Origin: JASJGK01 sp033791585
GTDB lineage: Bacteria > SAR324 > XYD2-FULL-50-16
Length of the DNA stretch: 53,541 bases
Assembly: GCA_033791585.1 (NCBI GenBank)
Contig: JASJGK010000145.1
Span: 1-53,541, forward strand
Reading direction: 5' to 3'
In this document: positions 34,096 through 43,234 of the stretch, piece by piece
How the letters are laid out: each line of letters begins with the position of its first letter
Numbering within the stretch: the stretch's first letter is position 1
Position numbers and translations under genes: made by a program
Notes under the pieces: generated by a model
Database searches by the model: none
Seen by the model: only the letters and a program-made list of their open reading frames with translations
Told to the model about the DNA's origin: nothing

Positions 34096-35865
34096 ATGCC
34101 AGAAATCAACGAGCGCCCTAGCAAAAACTTAAAAATCCTTCTTTCAATCTTTAAGTTTGTACTACCCTACAAACTCAGAGTAACATTCGCAGGCATTGCC
34201 TTGGTCTGTACGGCTGGAATTTCTCTTTCACTGGGCCAGGGAATTAGAATTTTGTTTGATCAGGGATTTGTGGTGGGTACAGAAGAAAGTTTAGGCCAAG
34301 CAATTGGAATTTTATATACCATGGTATTATTGCTAGCCTGTGGAACCTTTATAAGGTTCTATCTCGTTTCTTGGATTGGGGAGCGTGTAACGGCGGATAT
34401 TAGAAATGCTGTTTTTAAGCATGTCATTGAATTGCATCCCAGTTATTTCGAAATTAACAAAAGTAGTGAGATACAATCTCGTATTACAACCGACACTACC
34501 CTGCTACAATCTCTAATTGGAACATCTGTGTCTCTGGCATTGAGAAACACCTTGATGTGTATTGGGGGGATCATTTTTCTTTTTTTCACAAATGCCAAAC
34601 TGACCATGTATGTTATGATTGCCGTTCCATTGGTGATCTTCCCTATTTTATTTTTTGGAAGAAGGGTCCGAAAATTATCAAAAAGCTCCCTCGATGAAAT
34701 TGCTCATGTAGGCTCTTTTGTGGGGGAGTCGCTTCAAAATATTAAAACGGTGCAAGGGTATAATCATCAGGAATTAGATATTCTAAAGTTTTCCGATCAA
34801 GTGGAGCTGGCATTCAAGGTTGCTATAAAAAGAATAAGCCAAAGATCATATATGACGGCAGTTGTGATGCTGCTTGTTTTTAGCGCTATTGTGTTTATGA
34901 TCTGGATGGGGGGAAAAGATGTATTGTCTGGTGGCATAACCCCGGGAGAGCTATTCGCATTCATTTTTTATTCAGTGATTGTAGGTTCCTCGGTAGGGGC
35001 TGTGAGTCAGGTGATAGGCGAATTGCAACGGGCTGCCGGTGCGACAGAAAGGCTAATGGAATTGTTACAGGCCAAAAATCTTATTTTACCTCCTGAGCAA
35101 AACAAGAAGAACTTAGATACGCATATAACAGGGGCAATTGAACTTAAGAATATCAGTTTTGCTTATTCTTCCAGACTAGAGACACCAGCTATTCAGAATT
35201 TAAGTCTATCTGTTGAAGCGGGGAAAAGCTTGGCCTTGGTCGGGCCTTCAGGGGGCGGCAAAACAACGCTTTTTGAATTACTTCTCAGGTTTTACGATGC
35301 GCAGGAAGGGGCCATTCTATTCGATAACATCAATATCAGGGATCTCGATCCAAAAAACTTGAGAAAACACATTGCAATTGTCCCCCAGCAACCTGCATTA
35401 TTCAGTGCAAATGTTTGGGAAAATATTCAATATGGAAATCCCAATGCCTCAAAGGAACAAATTCATGAAGCAGCAAAGGCCGCATATGCCACAGAATTTA
35501 TTGAGCAACTTCCAGAACAATATGACACCTACTTAGGTGAGTCGGGGGTAAGGCTTTCAGGTGGACAAAGGCAACGAATAGCCATCGCAAGGGCCATATT
35601 AAAAAATCCTGAGATACTTCTTTTGGATGAAGCAACCAGCGCATTAGACGCGCAAAGTGAGCAGATGGTACAAATGGCCTTGGATCATTTGATGGTAAAT
35701 AGAACAACCCTAATCATTGCCCACCGCCTGGCAACTGTAAAAAACGTAGACCAAATTGCTGTCATTGAGGCAGGGAATATCGTAGGCTTGGGAACCCACG
35801 AGGAATTAGTTAATAGCTCCCCACTTTATTCAAGGCTAGCAAAACTACAATTTAGAGGTGTTTAG
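34096..35865 (+). CDS. ABC exporter, MsbA/lipid A-type half transporter
   Basis: This is 589 residues. An N-terminal membrane domain (six helices, residues 25-310) is fused to an ATPase domain. Walker A is GPSGGGKTT near residue 384, the signature is LSGGQRQRIAIARA near 488, Walker B is ILLLDEATSALD near 510, and the switch His is in IIAHRLAT. The architecture is that of homodimeric exporters such as MsbA, and the sequence style fits the lipid A/lipid or multidrug group. No LPS-assembly genes are adjacent, so the substrate stays open. Confidence 0.85.
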   Translation: MPEINERPSKNLKILLSIFKFVLPYKLRVTFAGIALVCTAGISLSLGQGIRILFDQGFVVGTEESLGQAIGILYTMVLLLACGTFIRFYLVSWIGERVTADIRNAVFKHVIELHPSYFEINKSSEIQSRITTDTTLLQSLIGTSVSLALRNTLMCIGGIIFLFFTNAKLTMYVMIAVPLVIFPILFFGRRVRKLSKSSLDEIAHVGSFVGESLQNIKTVQGYNHQELDILKFSDQVELAFKVAIKRISQRSYMTAVVMLLVFSAIVFMIWMGGKDVLSGGITPGELFAFIFYSVIVGSSVGAVSQVIGELQRAAGATERLMELLQAKNLILPPEQNKKNLDTHITGAIELKNISFAYSSRLETPAIQNLSLSVEAGKSLALVGPSGGGKTTLFELLLRFYDAQEGAILFDNINIRDLDPKNLRKHIAIVPQQPALFSANVWENIQYGNPNASKEQIHEAAKAAYATEFIEQLPEQYDTYLGESGVRLSGGQRQRIAIARAILKNPEILLLDEATSALDAQSEQMVQMALDHLMVNRTTLIIAHRLATVKNVDQIAVIEAGNIVGLGTHEELVNSSPLYSRLAKLQFRGV

Positions 35866-36144
35866 CCTGAGTTACCTAAAATCACCACTCAGAGCGACTT
35901 GGAAAGGGAAAATACAGAACTAACTACATGGCTGCTGTGATTTATAGGGGGGCGAACTAACTTCCCTCAGCTGGGTAGGTTGGCGCTCTTATGATAGTCA
36001 AGAGCAAAGGATTTGTATTTATTTGAAATACCAAAATTTAGGCTTTAAATTTAAACTAAAAATCAAAACTCAAATTAAGGTAAGTTACTGGTGGGTTTTT
36101 AAATCTAGGATTATGGTCCTTGTGAACGCAAAATATTGAGCAAA
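35866..36144. other. intergenic region between the ABC exporter and the Soe terminator
   Basis: About 280 bp before a terminator. It contains a short G-rich run at about 35947-35953 (ATAGGGGGGCG) and a weak imperfect inverted repeat. No gene is seen. Confidence 0.4.
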
Positions 36145-36171
36145 AAAAAAGAGGCGTGAGCCTCTTTTTTT
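36145..36171. terminator. bidirectional rho-independent terminator
   Basis: AAAAAAGAGGC (36145-36155) pairs with GCCTCTTTTTT (36160-36170) around a GTGA loop. A-runs and T-runs flank it on both sides. It can end the ABC exporter message on the plus strand and the soe/torD message on the minus strand. The stem core is the same as in the dsr operon terminator. Confidence 0.9.
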
Positions 36172-36240
36172 GGGTTTGTTTTAAGAACCAACTACAAATG
36201 ATAAACCACCACCAGATAAAATCCAGTGCTCAAGAAAAGA

Positions 36241-37101
36241 TTACTCTACTTGCGCCTGCATTTTAGCAAGTAAGCCTCTAGTTATTTCCACTTGGTCCAA
36301 CCAAGTTTGGCAGCTAGGCAGTTTGATCGCTTTCAGCTCATCGCTCCATTCCTTGGTTACTTCCTGCAAACCACTCAGCAAAGGGATAGCTTTACTATAA
36401 TCAATGGATGAGAAAATTAAACTAGGTAGGATCTGTGATCGTGTGCCAAAACCAAAGGGAACCTCTAACTGGTTAGCCAACTTTTTTAATCTGAATTGCG
36501 TCAAATAAAAGCCACAAAGCCCAGGGGTCAATAGATATTTCGCAATATCTTTCAAGCCTGTTTCAGGGTTTTCTAAGATCTCTTGCTCTAGCTTGGGCAA
36601 CTCAGGGGGAAAAAGCCCTGGATTTAGCTCTTTATATAGCTTTTGGCTTACATCTAGAAGATGGTTAGCTAAGTGGCTAAAAAAGAAGTTCTCTGTCTGT
36701 TTTAAGGCAATAGCAAAGATCGGTAACCAAGTTAAAACCTGAGAAGATAGAAATTGACCAGCTTCGGCCTTTCGGCCCTCTTTGAGTAGGACAATTAAAT
36801 AGGAAATTTCTGTAGCGATATGGTCAGGGGTGCCTTTTGGGTACCAGTGGCCAGCTCGATAAGCATCGTTAACATGTTCAAAAGCATCGCCGCCCATTTG
36901 ACCCAGTTCATCGAAATAAACTGAGGCATAGGGGGAAACTTCAAGACCAAGAGCCTGATAATGGTCTGCACCAAATTCGTCTCTTGGGTCATCGAATTCT
37001 TGGTATCTTTGATTCCAAGATTCGATTAGGGGGGAAGAGTCGAAATTTTCGGGAATTCGACCCTCTAAAAGTTCTGCAATAATGCAAAGTTCTTGCAACA
37101 T
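36241..37101 (-). CDS. TorD-family molybdoenzyme chaperone
   Basis: This is 286 residues from ATG 37101. A TTG at 37116 would overlap the soeA stop. The protein is all-helical, with the TorD/DmsD family elements: an acidic N-terminal half, HYQALGLEVSPYASVYFDELGQMGGD, and a D-H-I-A-T-E-I-S-Y-L motif near residue 110 that corresponds to the E-P-D-H-I/L-x-x-E segment of the family. Such chaperones bind apo-molybdoenzymes and help cofactor insertion or Tat proofreading. Its partner should be the SoeA-like protein encoded immediately upstream. It is the last gene of the operon, before the terminator at 36145. Confidence 0.8.
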   Translation of the reverse strand: MLQELCIIAELLEGRIPENFDSSPLIESWNQRYQEFDDPRDEFGADHYQALGLEVSPYASVYFDELGQMGGDAFEHVNDAYRAGHWYPKGTPDHIATEISYLIVLLKEGRKAEAGQFLSSQVLTWLPIFAIALKQTENFFFSHLANHLLDVSQKLYKELNPGLFPPELPKLEQEILENPETGLKDIAKYLLTPGLCGFYLTQFRLKKLANQLEVPFGFGTRSQILPSLIFSSIDYSKAIPLLSGLQEVTKEWSDELKAIKLPSCQTWLDQVEITRGLLAKMQAQVE

Positions 37102-37105
37102 ATTA

Positions 37106-40057
37106 TTAGCGACCAAATGGCTTTTCAGGAAGTACGTAGGCTTCTTTCGTTGGCTTCAATGGTCTATTATACCACATTGGCCGTCTTGTGCCATCGGGGC
37201 TATGATCGACAGCAGAACGAGTTTTAGCAACCCACTTCTGATATACTTCCATGGACTTGTTGGTGTCAACCCAAACATCTCCATAAGAATCTGTTGCCTC
37301 GGCTTTTTTTACATTAAGCGCTTTTTGGTGCCAGCAATGGGCGCCACTGACTGGGTCAGGCTGAGCTGCGTGAGTTAGATTTTGGTTTACACCAACATCT
37401 TCCCACCAAACTCGACTGGTGTCAGGGTCCCAAGACTTCCAAGGTTTACCCATTTGTTTGATTTTAAGGGTGCACTCACCGTTTTCTTTTTCTTCAATAT
37501 CAACAACCGAAGCCATACCTGAGCCAATTCCTTGGCCAGTTGCGGCTGTTCCACTGGTCTTCCAGCGGCCGAGGTGGTGAGAACAGGCAACAACACCAGG
37601 CTTAATGCCTTCTGTCACAAATGCCTTATCTACAAAGTAACCAATCTCGGTTTCTACCCTTACGAGTTCACCAGCGGCAACGCCAATTCTTTTTGCGTCA
37701 CTAGGGTGAATCCAAAGTGGATTGTTGTGGCTAATTTCATATAACCACTTACAGTTTGCACTTCTGGTGTGAATCAAAGTTGGCAGACGGAAGTTAGGTA
37801 GGAGAATCATCTCCCCCTTTTCTCGGTCTATGTGGCTTTGGTGCACGTGGGATTCTAGTTGCCAAGGAATAGTGTATTCCTTTTCAGGCCAGCCCCAGTC
37901 TTTCATAGTAGCACTGAAAAATTCTAACTTCTTTGACGGAGTATTGAACCCAACTGTTGCTACACCTTCAACCATGTTGCCTTTGACAACGCCTTTTTCA
38001 TCAACAGCTCTACCAGCTGCATCAGCATTGTATTTACCAACTAACTCAGCGGCAAAAGGCTGGTAATGATCTTTTTTCACTTCATAAACTGCATACCTGC
38101 GCATGTACTCTAAAGGAGTCAAACCTTCTTCTTTCGCCTTTTCAGGAAGCCCTGGTACAGAGTTTTCAAAAATCCACTGCCAGTACTCATTTTGAGTAAT
38201 GATTTCGCCTTCACGATAAGGGCTCATGAAGTGTTTTTTGATTCCTAAAGCACCGTCTTCATCCATTTTCACAGATAAGGCTGTCCAGAATTCTGCTTCT
38301 TCCCAGACTTCACCTGGGTTAGACTCATAGGTGTATTTAATATCAATGCCAGCTTTTTCCATGGCCACTCTACGTACAGGTTGCCTAAAAGCAATCCACT
38401 GGCCAGCGTGAGTCTCTTGACTCATTAAATCATGCCGTTCGCCTGCGTGGCCCATTGGAAGAATATAATCGGCATACCATGCTGACTCGTTCCAAGTAGG
38501 GGTTAAGGCAACGTGGCACTTCATTTTTTCTTCGTCTTGCAGAGCCTTCATCCACATAAACCCATCCGGGTTAATCCAAAGTGGGTTGTAGACACGAGTG
38601 AAGTAAACATCAATCTCGCCTCTGCCTTCTTCTAAGAAGTGAGGAAGTAAAAAGCTCATTTCATAAAATGACATTGGCCATTCATGGGGCATGTGCAATT
38701 CATTCCAAGTATCTGTGTGTGGCGGTTCGTCAAAAGGCTTAGGAACAAATTTGTTCCAACTATTGCCACTAACTCCACCTTTGTTGCCAACAGAACCAGT
38801 CAATACATTTAAAAAGAACAGGGTTCTTGCTACTTGCCAGCCACCTAAGTGAGCCATAGAAGCGGCACGCCATACGTGTGTGGAAAGTTTGCCTTCGGCT
38901 TCGCTTACGGCTATAGCCATATTCTCTAAAATCTTCGCATCAATCTGGCATTCTTTGGCAGCCATCTCAAAATTAAAGGGAGCATAGGTCGCTTTTAAAA
39001 ACTTATCAAAGGTATCATAGTCTTCTAGTAATTTCGCATCAGCGGCAATTGCCTGCTGTAGCGCTTTTAGGTCGGGAGTGTTTGCCAACTCGTTACTAGT
39101 TGAAAATTCTTTTAAAGTATCGGCCCAGTTAACCCAGTTCTTTACAAATTCTTTATCGTAAAGATCATTTTCCAGTAAATAATTGGCAATAGATAGGATC
39201 ATGGTCGGCTCACTACCTGGCCAAACTGGCGCCCAAATATCTGACTTGGATGCTGTGTTTGAAAGGCGAGGGTCAACTGTAATCAACTTGGCACCCTTCA
39301 TTTTAGCTTCAATAATTCGCTGGGCATGAGGGTTAAAATAATGACCTGTTTCTAAGTGCGAAGAAATCAATAAAATTGTCTTAGCATTAGAATAGTCGGG
39401 GCTTGGTCGATCAAAACCAGACCACTGGAAATAACCAGATCTGGCTGCAGCCGAGCAAATATTTGTGTGACTGTTGTGAGAATCCGTTCCCCAAGCCTTA
39501 ATGACTCGGTTGGTGTAATGATCTTCGCCAGGGCGACCAACATGGTAGCAAATGCCATCTTTTCGCTTCTTGCGACTTGCGGCCATTTTTTCACCGATTT
39601 CAGCTAAAGCTTCGTCCCAAGTGATGCGCTTCCATTTACCTTCACCACGTTTACCAACTCTTTTTAGAGGGTGCATGATGCGTTCTGGATCATAAATCTG
39701 GTTGTGGGTAGCTGGCCCTTTGGCGCAGTTACGGCCACGTGAACCTGGGTGCACGGGGTTTCCTTCAAATTTTCTGATCTCAAAATTTTGCTTATCTACA
39801 TAGGCTAATAAACCACAGGCAGACTCACAGTTAAAACAAACGGTAGGCACTAGCTGGTAATTTTTAGCAACTTGCTTGGGCCATGATTTAGCGTCCCATT
39901 CTGTCCAGTCATCCCAATGCTCACAGGGTGGGTGGCTGGTCATACGACCATCACCATGACGAATATGATTTAACTCTAAAGGTTTTTTATCGGAATCCAC
40001 AAAAGAGGGGACACCGTAAGCATGACCTGATGTTAGGTTTTCGTGTTTCTTGTCCAT
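37106..40057 (-). CDS. soeA: SoeA-like sulfite-oxidising molybdopterin oxidoreductase
   Basis: This is a 983-residue complex iron-sulfur molybdoenzyme. The N-terminal [4Fe-4S] ligands are Cys74, Cys77, Cys81 (CFNCESAC) and Cys111. Cys201 in HTNICSAAARSG is the likely Mo ligand. The molybdopterin-dinucleotide C-terminal domain includes NCKWLYEISHNNPLWIHPSDAKRIGV. No Tat signal is visible (it starts MDKKHENLTSGHAYG), so the enzyme should be cytoplasmic, as known for SoeABC of Allochromatium. Next to dsrEFH and tusA, oxidation of sulfite to sulfate is the best prediction. Related CISM enzymes (polysulfide or thiosulfate reductase) cannot be excluded. Confidence 0.75.
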   Translation of the reverse strand: MDKKHENLTSGHAYGVPSFVDSDKKPLELNHIRHGDGRMTSHPPCEHWDDWTEWDAKSWPKQVAKNYQLVPTVCFNCESACGLLAYVDKQNFEIRKFEGNPVHPGSRGRNCAKGPATHNQIYDPERIMHPLKRVGKRGEGKWKRITWDEALAEIGEKMAASRKKRKDGICYHVGRPGEDHYTNRVIKAWGTDSHNSHTNICSAAARSGYFQWSGFDRPSPDYSNAKTILLISSHLETGHYFNPHAQRIIEAKMKGAKLITVDPRLSNTASKSDIWAPVWPGSEPTMILSIANYLLENDLYDKEFVKNWVNWADTLKEFSTSNELANTPDLKALQQAIAADAKLLEDYDTFDKFLKATYAPFNFEMAAKECQIDAKILENMAIAVSEAEGKLSTHVWRAASMAHLGGWQVARTLFFLNVLTGSVGNKGGVSGNSWNKFVPKPFDEPPHTDTWNELHMPHEWPMSFYEMSFLLPHFLEEGRGEIDVYFTRVYNPLWINPDGFMWMKALQDEEKMKCHVALTPTWNESAWYADYILPMGHAGERHDLMSQETHAGQWIAFRQPVRRVAMEKAGIDIKYTYESNPGEVWEEAEFWTALSVKMDEDGALGIKKHFMSPYREGEIITQNEYWQWIFENSVPGLPEKAKEEGLTPLEYMRRYAVYEVKKDHYQPFAAELVGKYNADAAGRAVDEKGVVKGNMVEGVATVGFNTPSKKLEFFSATMKDWGWPEKEYTIPWQLESHVHQSHIDREKGEMILLPNFRLPTLIHTRSANCKWLYEISHNNPLWIHPSDAKRIGVAAGELVRVETEIGYFVDKAFVTEGIKPGVVACSHHLGRWKTSGTAATGQGIGSGMASVVDIEEKENGECTLKIKQMGKPWKSWDPDTSRVWWEDVGVNQNLTHAAQPDPVSGAHCWHQKALNVKKAEATDSYGDVWVDTNKSMEVYQKWVAKTRSAVDHSPDGTRRPMWYNRPLKPTKEAYVLPEKPFGR

Positions 40058-40063
40058 GGTGAT

Positions 40064-41611
40064 TTAACTGTTAGGAATATGTTGTGGAGCCATCACGAAG
40101 ATATGCTCATAAATATAAAGACCAACTAGAGCGAGCAATGCGCCAAGTGAAGGTTGCTTCAAGCCGATTAAAACGATGGGTAGAATATTACCAGCCAAGA
40201 TTGCACCACCCCAAAATAAATTCTTATATTTACCGTGGGTGATAGAATGAGCAGCAGCTTTCGCAGTGTCAGAAGCGTGATTCACGCCGAACTCACCAAG
40301 TAAAATCATCAGTAAATTGATCACAATCGCTATACTAAATCCGTGAAAAGCCATCTGTACAAAGTCAGGCTCGATTGGGGTAAATTCACCTAAAATCACC
40401 ACAAATGCACTTCCTGCCATCATAGCTTGAGTGAAGAAATGAAAAGGTAACAATGGGCTTTGCCAGAAGTCTCTACCCTCTGCCTGAGCAAAGAGATAAG
40501 CTGTGTAGATAGCAGCACCAATTGCAAGGGGGAAACCACCTAAGAAGGCAACTTCTCTGATAAGACCTAAATCCATGTCGATTAATCCTAGCAACACCGC
40601 AGTTTCAGCGGCCCACCAAGCACCTGTTAAGGTACTAAAGGAAATGAGGATGTAAGCACCACGAACCAGCCAAGATTTCCATTGTGGCTGGAATACAACC
40701 CTTAAAAATCTTTCAGGTTTCTCTAAATCCCAAACTAAAAAGACGGTTGTGAGTAGTGTAAAAGCAACAACGGCACCGCCAGCAATTACATTTGTCATTG
40801 AGTCAAGGTTAGCCATTCCGTAAATGAAGGCCATAGCCATCAACATAAAGATACCTGTGGCAATGCCCTTGGTAACTAAATAGGCTGGTACTTGCCAATG
40901 CCATGGTATGCTGTGTCTCGTGTTATAAGTTGTTTGGCACATTTGAGAACCGTCACCCATGTATAGAGTGGGGTTTTCATCGACATGTTGGTCCATGTTA
41001 GTTTCGCTTACATCAGACCATAAAAATTGTTTTGATGTACTCATGGTAACAGTTGGTGTCAAAGCAGCTTGGTGACCATCAATGTAAAATACCTTAGGTG
41101 ATGTACCCTGTTCTGGTTTTCTTACAGTCACGTTATTAGCGGCGATTGTTGTGGATATTTCTGAAGTTGGGTCGTCGATATCACCAGCAATAATTGCATG
41201 GGTAGGACAAATAACCGCACAAGCAGGCTCCATTCCACGGTCAACGCGGTGGGCACAATAGTGACACTTCTGAGCGGTTCCCGTTTCAGGGTCGATATAG
41301 ATAGAGTTATAAGGGCAGGCCTGCATACAGGACTTACAACCAATACATTGGTCAGAATTATAACCAACGATACCATCATCTCTTTGGGTCATTGCTGAAA
41401 CGGGGCAGATTTCAACACAAGGTGGGTTTGCACACTGATTACAGCGATTCACTTGGAAGTTTCTTCTCACATTGGGGAAATTTCCTACTTCCGTATATTT
41501 TACCCAAGTACGAAAGACCCCTAAAGGGACTTGGTTTTCACTTTTGCATGCAGTTGAGCAAGCATGACAACCAATACACTTTCGGTTGTCAATGACAAAG
41601 CCGTAATTCAT
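40064..41611 (-). CDS. soeBC: fused SoeB-SoeC-like ferredoxin/NrfD protein
   Basis: This is 515 residues combining two subunits that are usually separate. Residues 1-190 are a four-cluster ferredoxin: Cys12-15-18-22, CNQCANPPCVEICP, CIGCKSCMQACPYN and CHYC with PACAVICP. After a linker of about 40 residues, about eight membrane helices follow (about 235-505) and match the NrfD family. It would carry electrons from SoeA into the quinone pool from the cytoplasmic side. The stop is 6 bp from the soeA ATG. There is no Tat signal, unlike DsrO. Confidence 0.82.
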   Translation of the reverse strand: MNYGFVIDNRKCIGCHACSTACKSENQVPLGVFRTWVKYTEVGNFPNVRRNFQVNRCNQCANPPCVEICPVSAMTQRDDGIVGYNSDQCIGCKSCMQACPYNSIYIDPETGTAQKCHYCAHRVDRGMEPACAVICPTHAIIAGDIDDPTSEISTTIAANNVTVRKPEQGTSPKVFYIDGHQAALTPTVTMSTSKQFLWSDVSETNMDQHVDENPTLYMGDGSQMCQTTYNTRHSIPWHWQVPAYLVTKGIATGIFMLMAMAFIYGMANLDSMTNVIAGGAVVAFTLLTTVFLVWDLEKPERFLRVVFQPQWKSWLVRGAYILISFSTLTGAWWAAETAVLLGLIDMDLGLIREVAFLGGFPLAIGAAIYTAYLFAQAEGRDFWQSPLLPFHFFTQAMMAGSAFVVILGEFTPIEPDFVQMAFHGFSIAIVINLLMILLGEFGVNHASDTAKAAAHSITHGKYKNLFWGGAILAGNILPIVLIGLKQPSLGALLALVGLYIYEHIFVMAPQHIPNS

Positions 41612-41647
41612 TGTTTCCTCTTATTTATCCCAAAGGATTTAGATTCT

Positions 41648-41733
41648 TTAAAGCTTGGAAAAGCTTTAAGGTTGTTTTAAAATCTTTAAATTTGTTTGAT
41701 TTTCTGCCGACTTTAAGTAAAAGAAGGCAGAAA
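41648..41733 (-). other. two hairpins between tusA and soeBC
   Basis: TTAAAGCTT/AAGCTTTAA form a perfect 9-bp stem with a GGAA loop (41648-41669), and TTTCTGCC/GGCAGAAA form an 8-bp stem (41701-41708 with 41726-41733). Neither has a following long T run on the minus strand. They may be weak terminators or RNA-processing sites that separate the tus/dsr part from soe. Confidence 0.5.
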
Positions 41734-41747
41734 GTTTCGGCGGTGGT

Positions 41748-41984
41748 CTATTTGCTCTGAATCCAATAAGTGAAAATTTCACCATCATCTTCAGATTTTA
41801 AAATAGGGTTTCCTGTTCGTTCAGACCAACTAGGCATATCCTTGATAGAACCCTTGTCGGTACAAACCATTCTTAGGACTTGACCCGTGGTTAATCCATC
41901 AACAGCTTTTTTAGTTTTCAAAACAGGTAGTGGGCAGCTAAGACCTTTGCAGTCTAGCTCTAGATCTACTTTAATATCATTCAT
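41748..41984 (-). CDS. tusA: TusA family sulfurtransferase
   Basis: This is 78 residues with the family CPxP motif at LSCPLPVLKTKKA, where the Cys accepts persulfide sulfur. It has the small alpha/beta TusA fold, and D-C-K-G-L-S-C-P is standard. In sulfur oxidisers TusA links rhodanese and DsrE2 to DsrEFH. It is 24 bp downstream of dsrE2 in the same direction. No rhodanese is present in this window. Confidence 0.92.
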   Translation of the reverse strand: MNDIKVDLELDCKGLSCPLPVLKTKKAVDGLTTGQVLRMVCTDKGSIKDMPSWSERTGNPILKSEDDGEIFTYWIQSK

Positions 41985-42008
41985 GTTCAGTTCCTTTAAT
42001 GTTAAATT

Positions 42009-42518
42009 TTAGGTAAAAAGTTGAATATCTGAATCAGCAGCGAAATCTAAAAAGTTCGCAGCACCAGCATAGTTGACTCCTTCAACAAAGTCTTCCTTTT
42101 CATAACCAAAAACGTCCATGGTCATGGTACAGGCGATCATTTCGACTCCGATATCTATACAAAGGTCACGTAATTCTGGTACAGAAGCTACACCTTTGTT
42201 CTTAAAAGTTTTCTTCATCAAGCTAGTTGAGAAAGACTCAAATCCTGGTACGTTACCCATCAAAGCATTAGGTATAGGCCAGTTGATGTTTTGAAACCAC
42301 TTTGGCCCAAAAGGCATCTTCATAGGCATAGCTGGGTTAGCTTGTGGGGCAATTATTCCTTCATAGTCTGTTCTTAAAACATCAAGACCGTAAAAGGTAT
42401 AAAAAATCTTTACTTCCATATCCATGGCTGCGGCGGCACTACCTAATATTAAAGGTGGGTAAGCCCAATCCAAGGTTCCTTGTGTTGCAATTAAAGCAAC
42501 TTTTTTTTGTCCAGACAT
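42009..42518 (-). CDS. dsrE2: DsrE2-like sulfur-relay protein
   Basis: This is 169 residues in the DsrE/DsrF fold, with the signature QGTLDWAYPPLILGSAAAAMDMEVKIFYTFYGL and a Cys-Thr-Met-Thr-Met-Asp motif (ACTMTMDVFG). Membrane helices are not obvious, so this is the soluble type. DsrE2 proteins are typically encoded with tusA and rhodanese in sulfur oxidisers and exchange persulfide with TusA. Here it is followed by tusA and preceded by dsrH. Confidence 0.85.
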   Translation of the reverse strand: MSGQKKVALIATQGTLDWAYPPLILGSAAAAMDMEVKIFYTFYGLDVLRTDYEGIIAPQANPAMPMKMPFGPKWFQNINWPIPNALMGNVPGFESFSTSLMKKTFKNKGVASVPELRDLCIDIGVEMIACTMTMDVFGYEKEDFVEGVNYAGAANFLDFAADSDIQLFT

Positions 42519-42552
42519 CGTTTCTCCCTAAAAAAACGGTTAAGTAACTAAT

Positions 42553-42846
42553 TTAAAGCCAAGAATTGACTTGATGCTTTTCTGCAAGTTCAACAAAACC
42601 AGCATAGTCGATAACTTTGACTTGATCACAAAGAACACTAATGCCCCTTGCCTTTAAGTCTGAACTTAAAGCGTAAAAGTCATTGGTTGCGGAGTGTTGA
42701 GCTAATTGACCTGAAACTTTACTTGAACATTGCGCAGCATATACACCATCTTCAATAAGTAAAATTGGGTCGCCTTCTTGTGCAAACTTAAGACAAGTGT
42801 CGAAGCTGTCTGCTGAAAAAGGGCTTTTATTAATTGTGTGTAACAT
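42553..42846 (-). CDS. dsrH: DsrH (TusB-like) subunit of DsrEFH
   Basis: This is 97 residues. The family elements are MLHTINKSPF, Cys17 in FDTCLKFA and the LLIEDGVYAA strand-turn. Another Cys (QCSSK) and Cys near LCDQVK also occur. It forms the alpha2beta2gamma2 DsrEFH hexamer with DsrE and DsrF. DsrEFH genes are normally a marker of sulfur oxidisers. Confidence 0.88.
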   Translation of the reverse strand: MLHTINKSPFSADSFDTCLKFAQEGDPILLIEDGVYAAQCSSKVSGQLAQHSATNDFYALSSDLKARGISVLCDQVKVIDYAGFVELAEKHQVNSWL

Positions 42847-42860
42847 ATTGGACCTTCCGA

Positions 42861-43229
42861 TTAATGATGAATTAGAACATCTTGCACAGCCATCAGCTTG
42901 CCAATGGCATCAGCTTCAAGAACCTGAACAGGAATAAAAAGATCTTCGACTTTTAGCCCACGATCTTCTAATGATTGCCTATCAACATAGATGTCTTCTA
43001 CGTCATAATCTTCTAAAACTCCAAGAGTTTTCATAAAGCCTTTGATCTGCAGCTCAGTTGTATCTTGGTCTTTCTTTAGAGAAAATATACCATCACCAAT
43101 AAAGGCCATGCTTATTTCTTGGTCATATGCGGCCATGATTAGAACCATTTCTAAACCTTCGTAGGTGTAGATTGTGCCGTGAGGTGCGGTTCTAACAATG
43201 TGCATCATTTTTTTTACGTTGTCATCCAT
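42861..43229 (-). CDS. dsrF: DsrF (TusC-like) subunit of DsrEFH
   Basis: This is 122 residues. The family elements are TAPHGTIYTYEGLEMVLIMAAYDQ and LGVLEDYDVEDIYVDRQSLEDRGL. There is no cysteine, so like other DsrF proteins it is structural rather than the sulfur-carrying subunit. It lies 5 bp from dsrE and 14 bp from dsrH. Confidence 0.88.
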   Translation of the reverse strand: MDDNVKKMMHIVRTAPHGTIYTYEGLEMVLIMAAYDQEISMAFIGDGIFSLKKDQDTTELQIKGFMKTLGVLEDYDVEDIYVDRQSLEDRGLKVEDLFIPVQVLEADAIGKLMAVQDVLIHH

Positions 43230-43234
43230 CTACT

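Noticed and set aside
36145..36171. Terminator with the same GAGGC stem as the dsr operon terminator, as a possible mobile repeat
   Set aside because: The shared part is only the short stem typical of intrinsic terminators; the flanks and loops differ.
37102..37116. TTG start for the TorD-family gene
   Set aside because: It would overlap the soeA stop, and the ATG at 37101 loses only five unremarkable residues.
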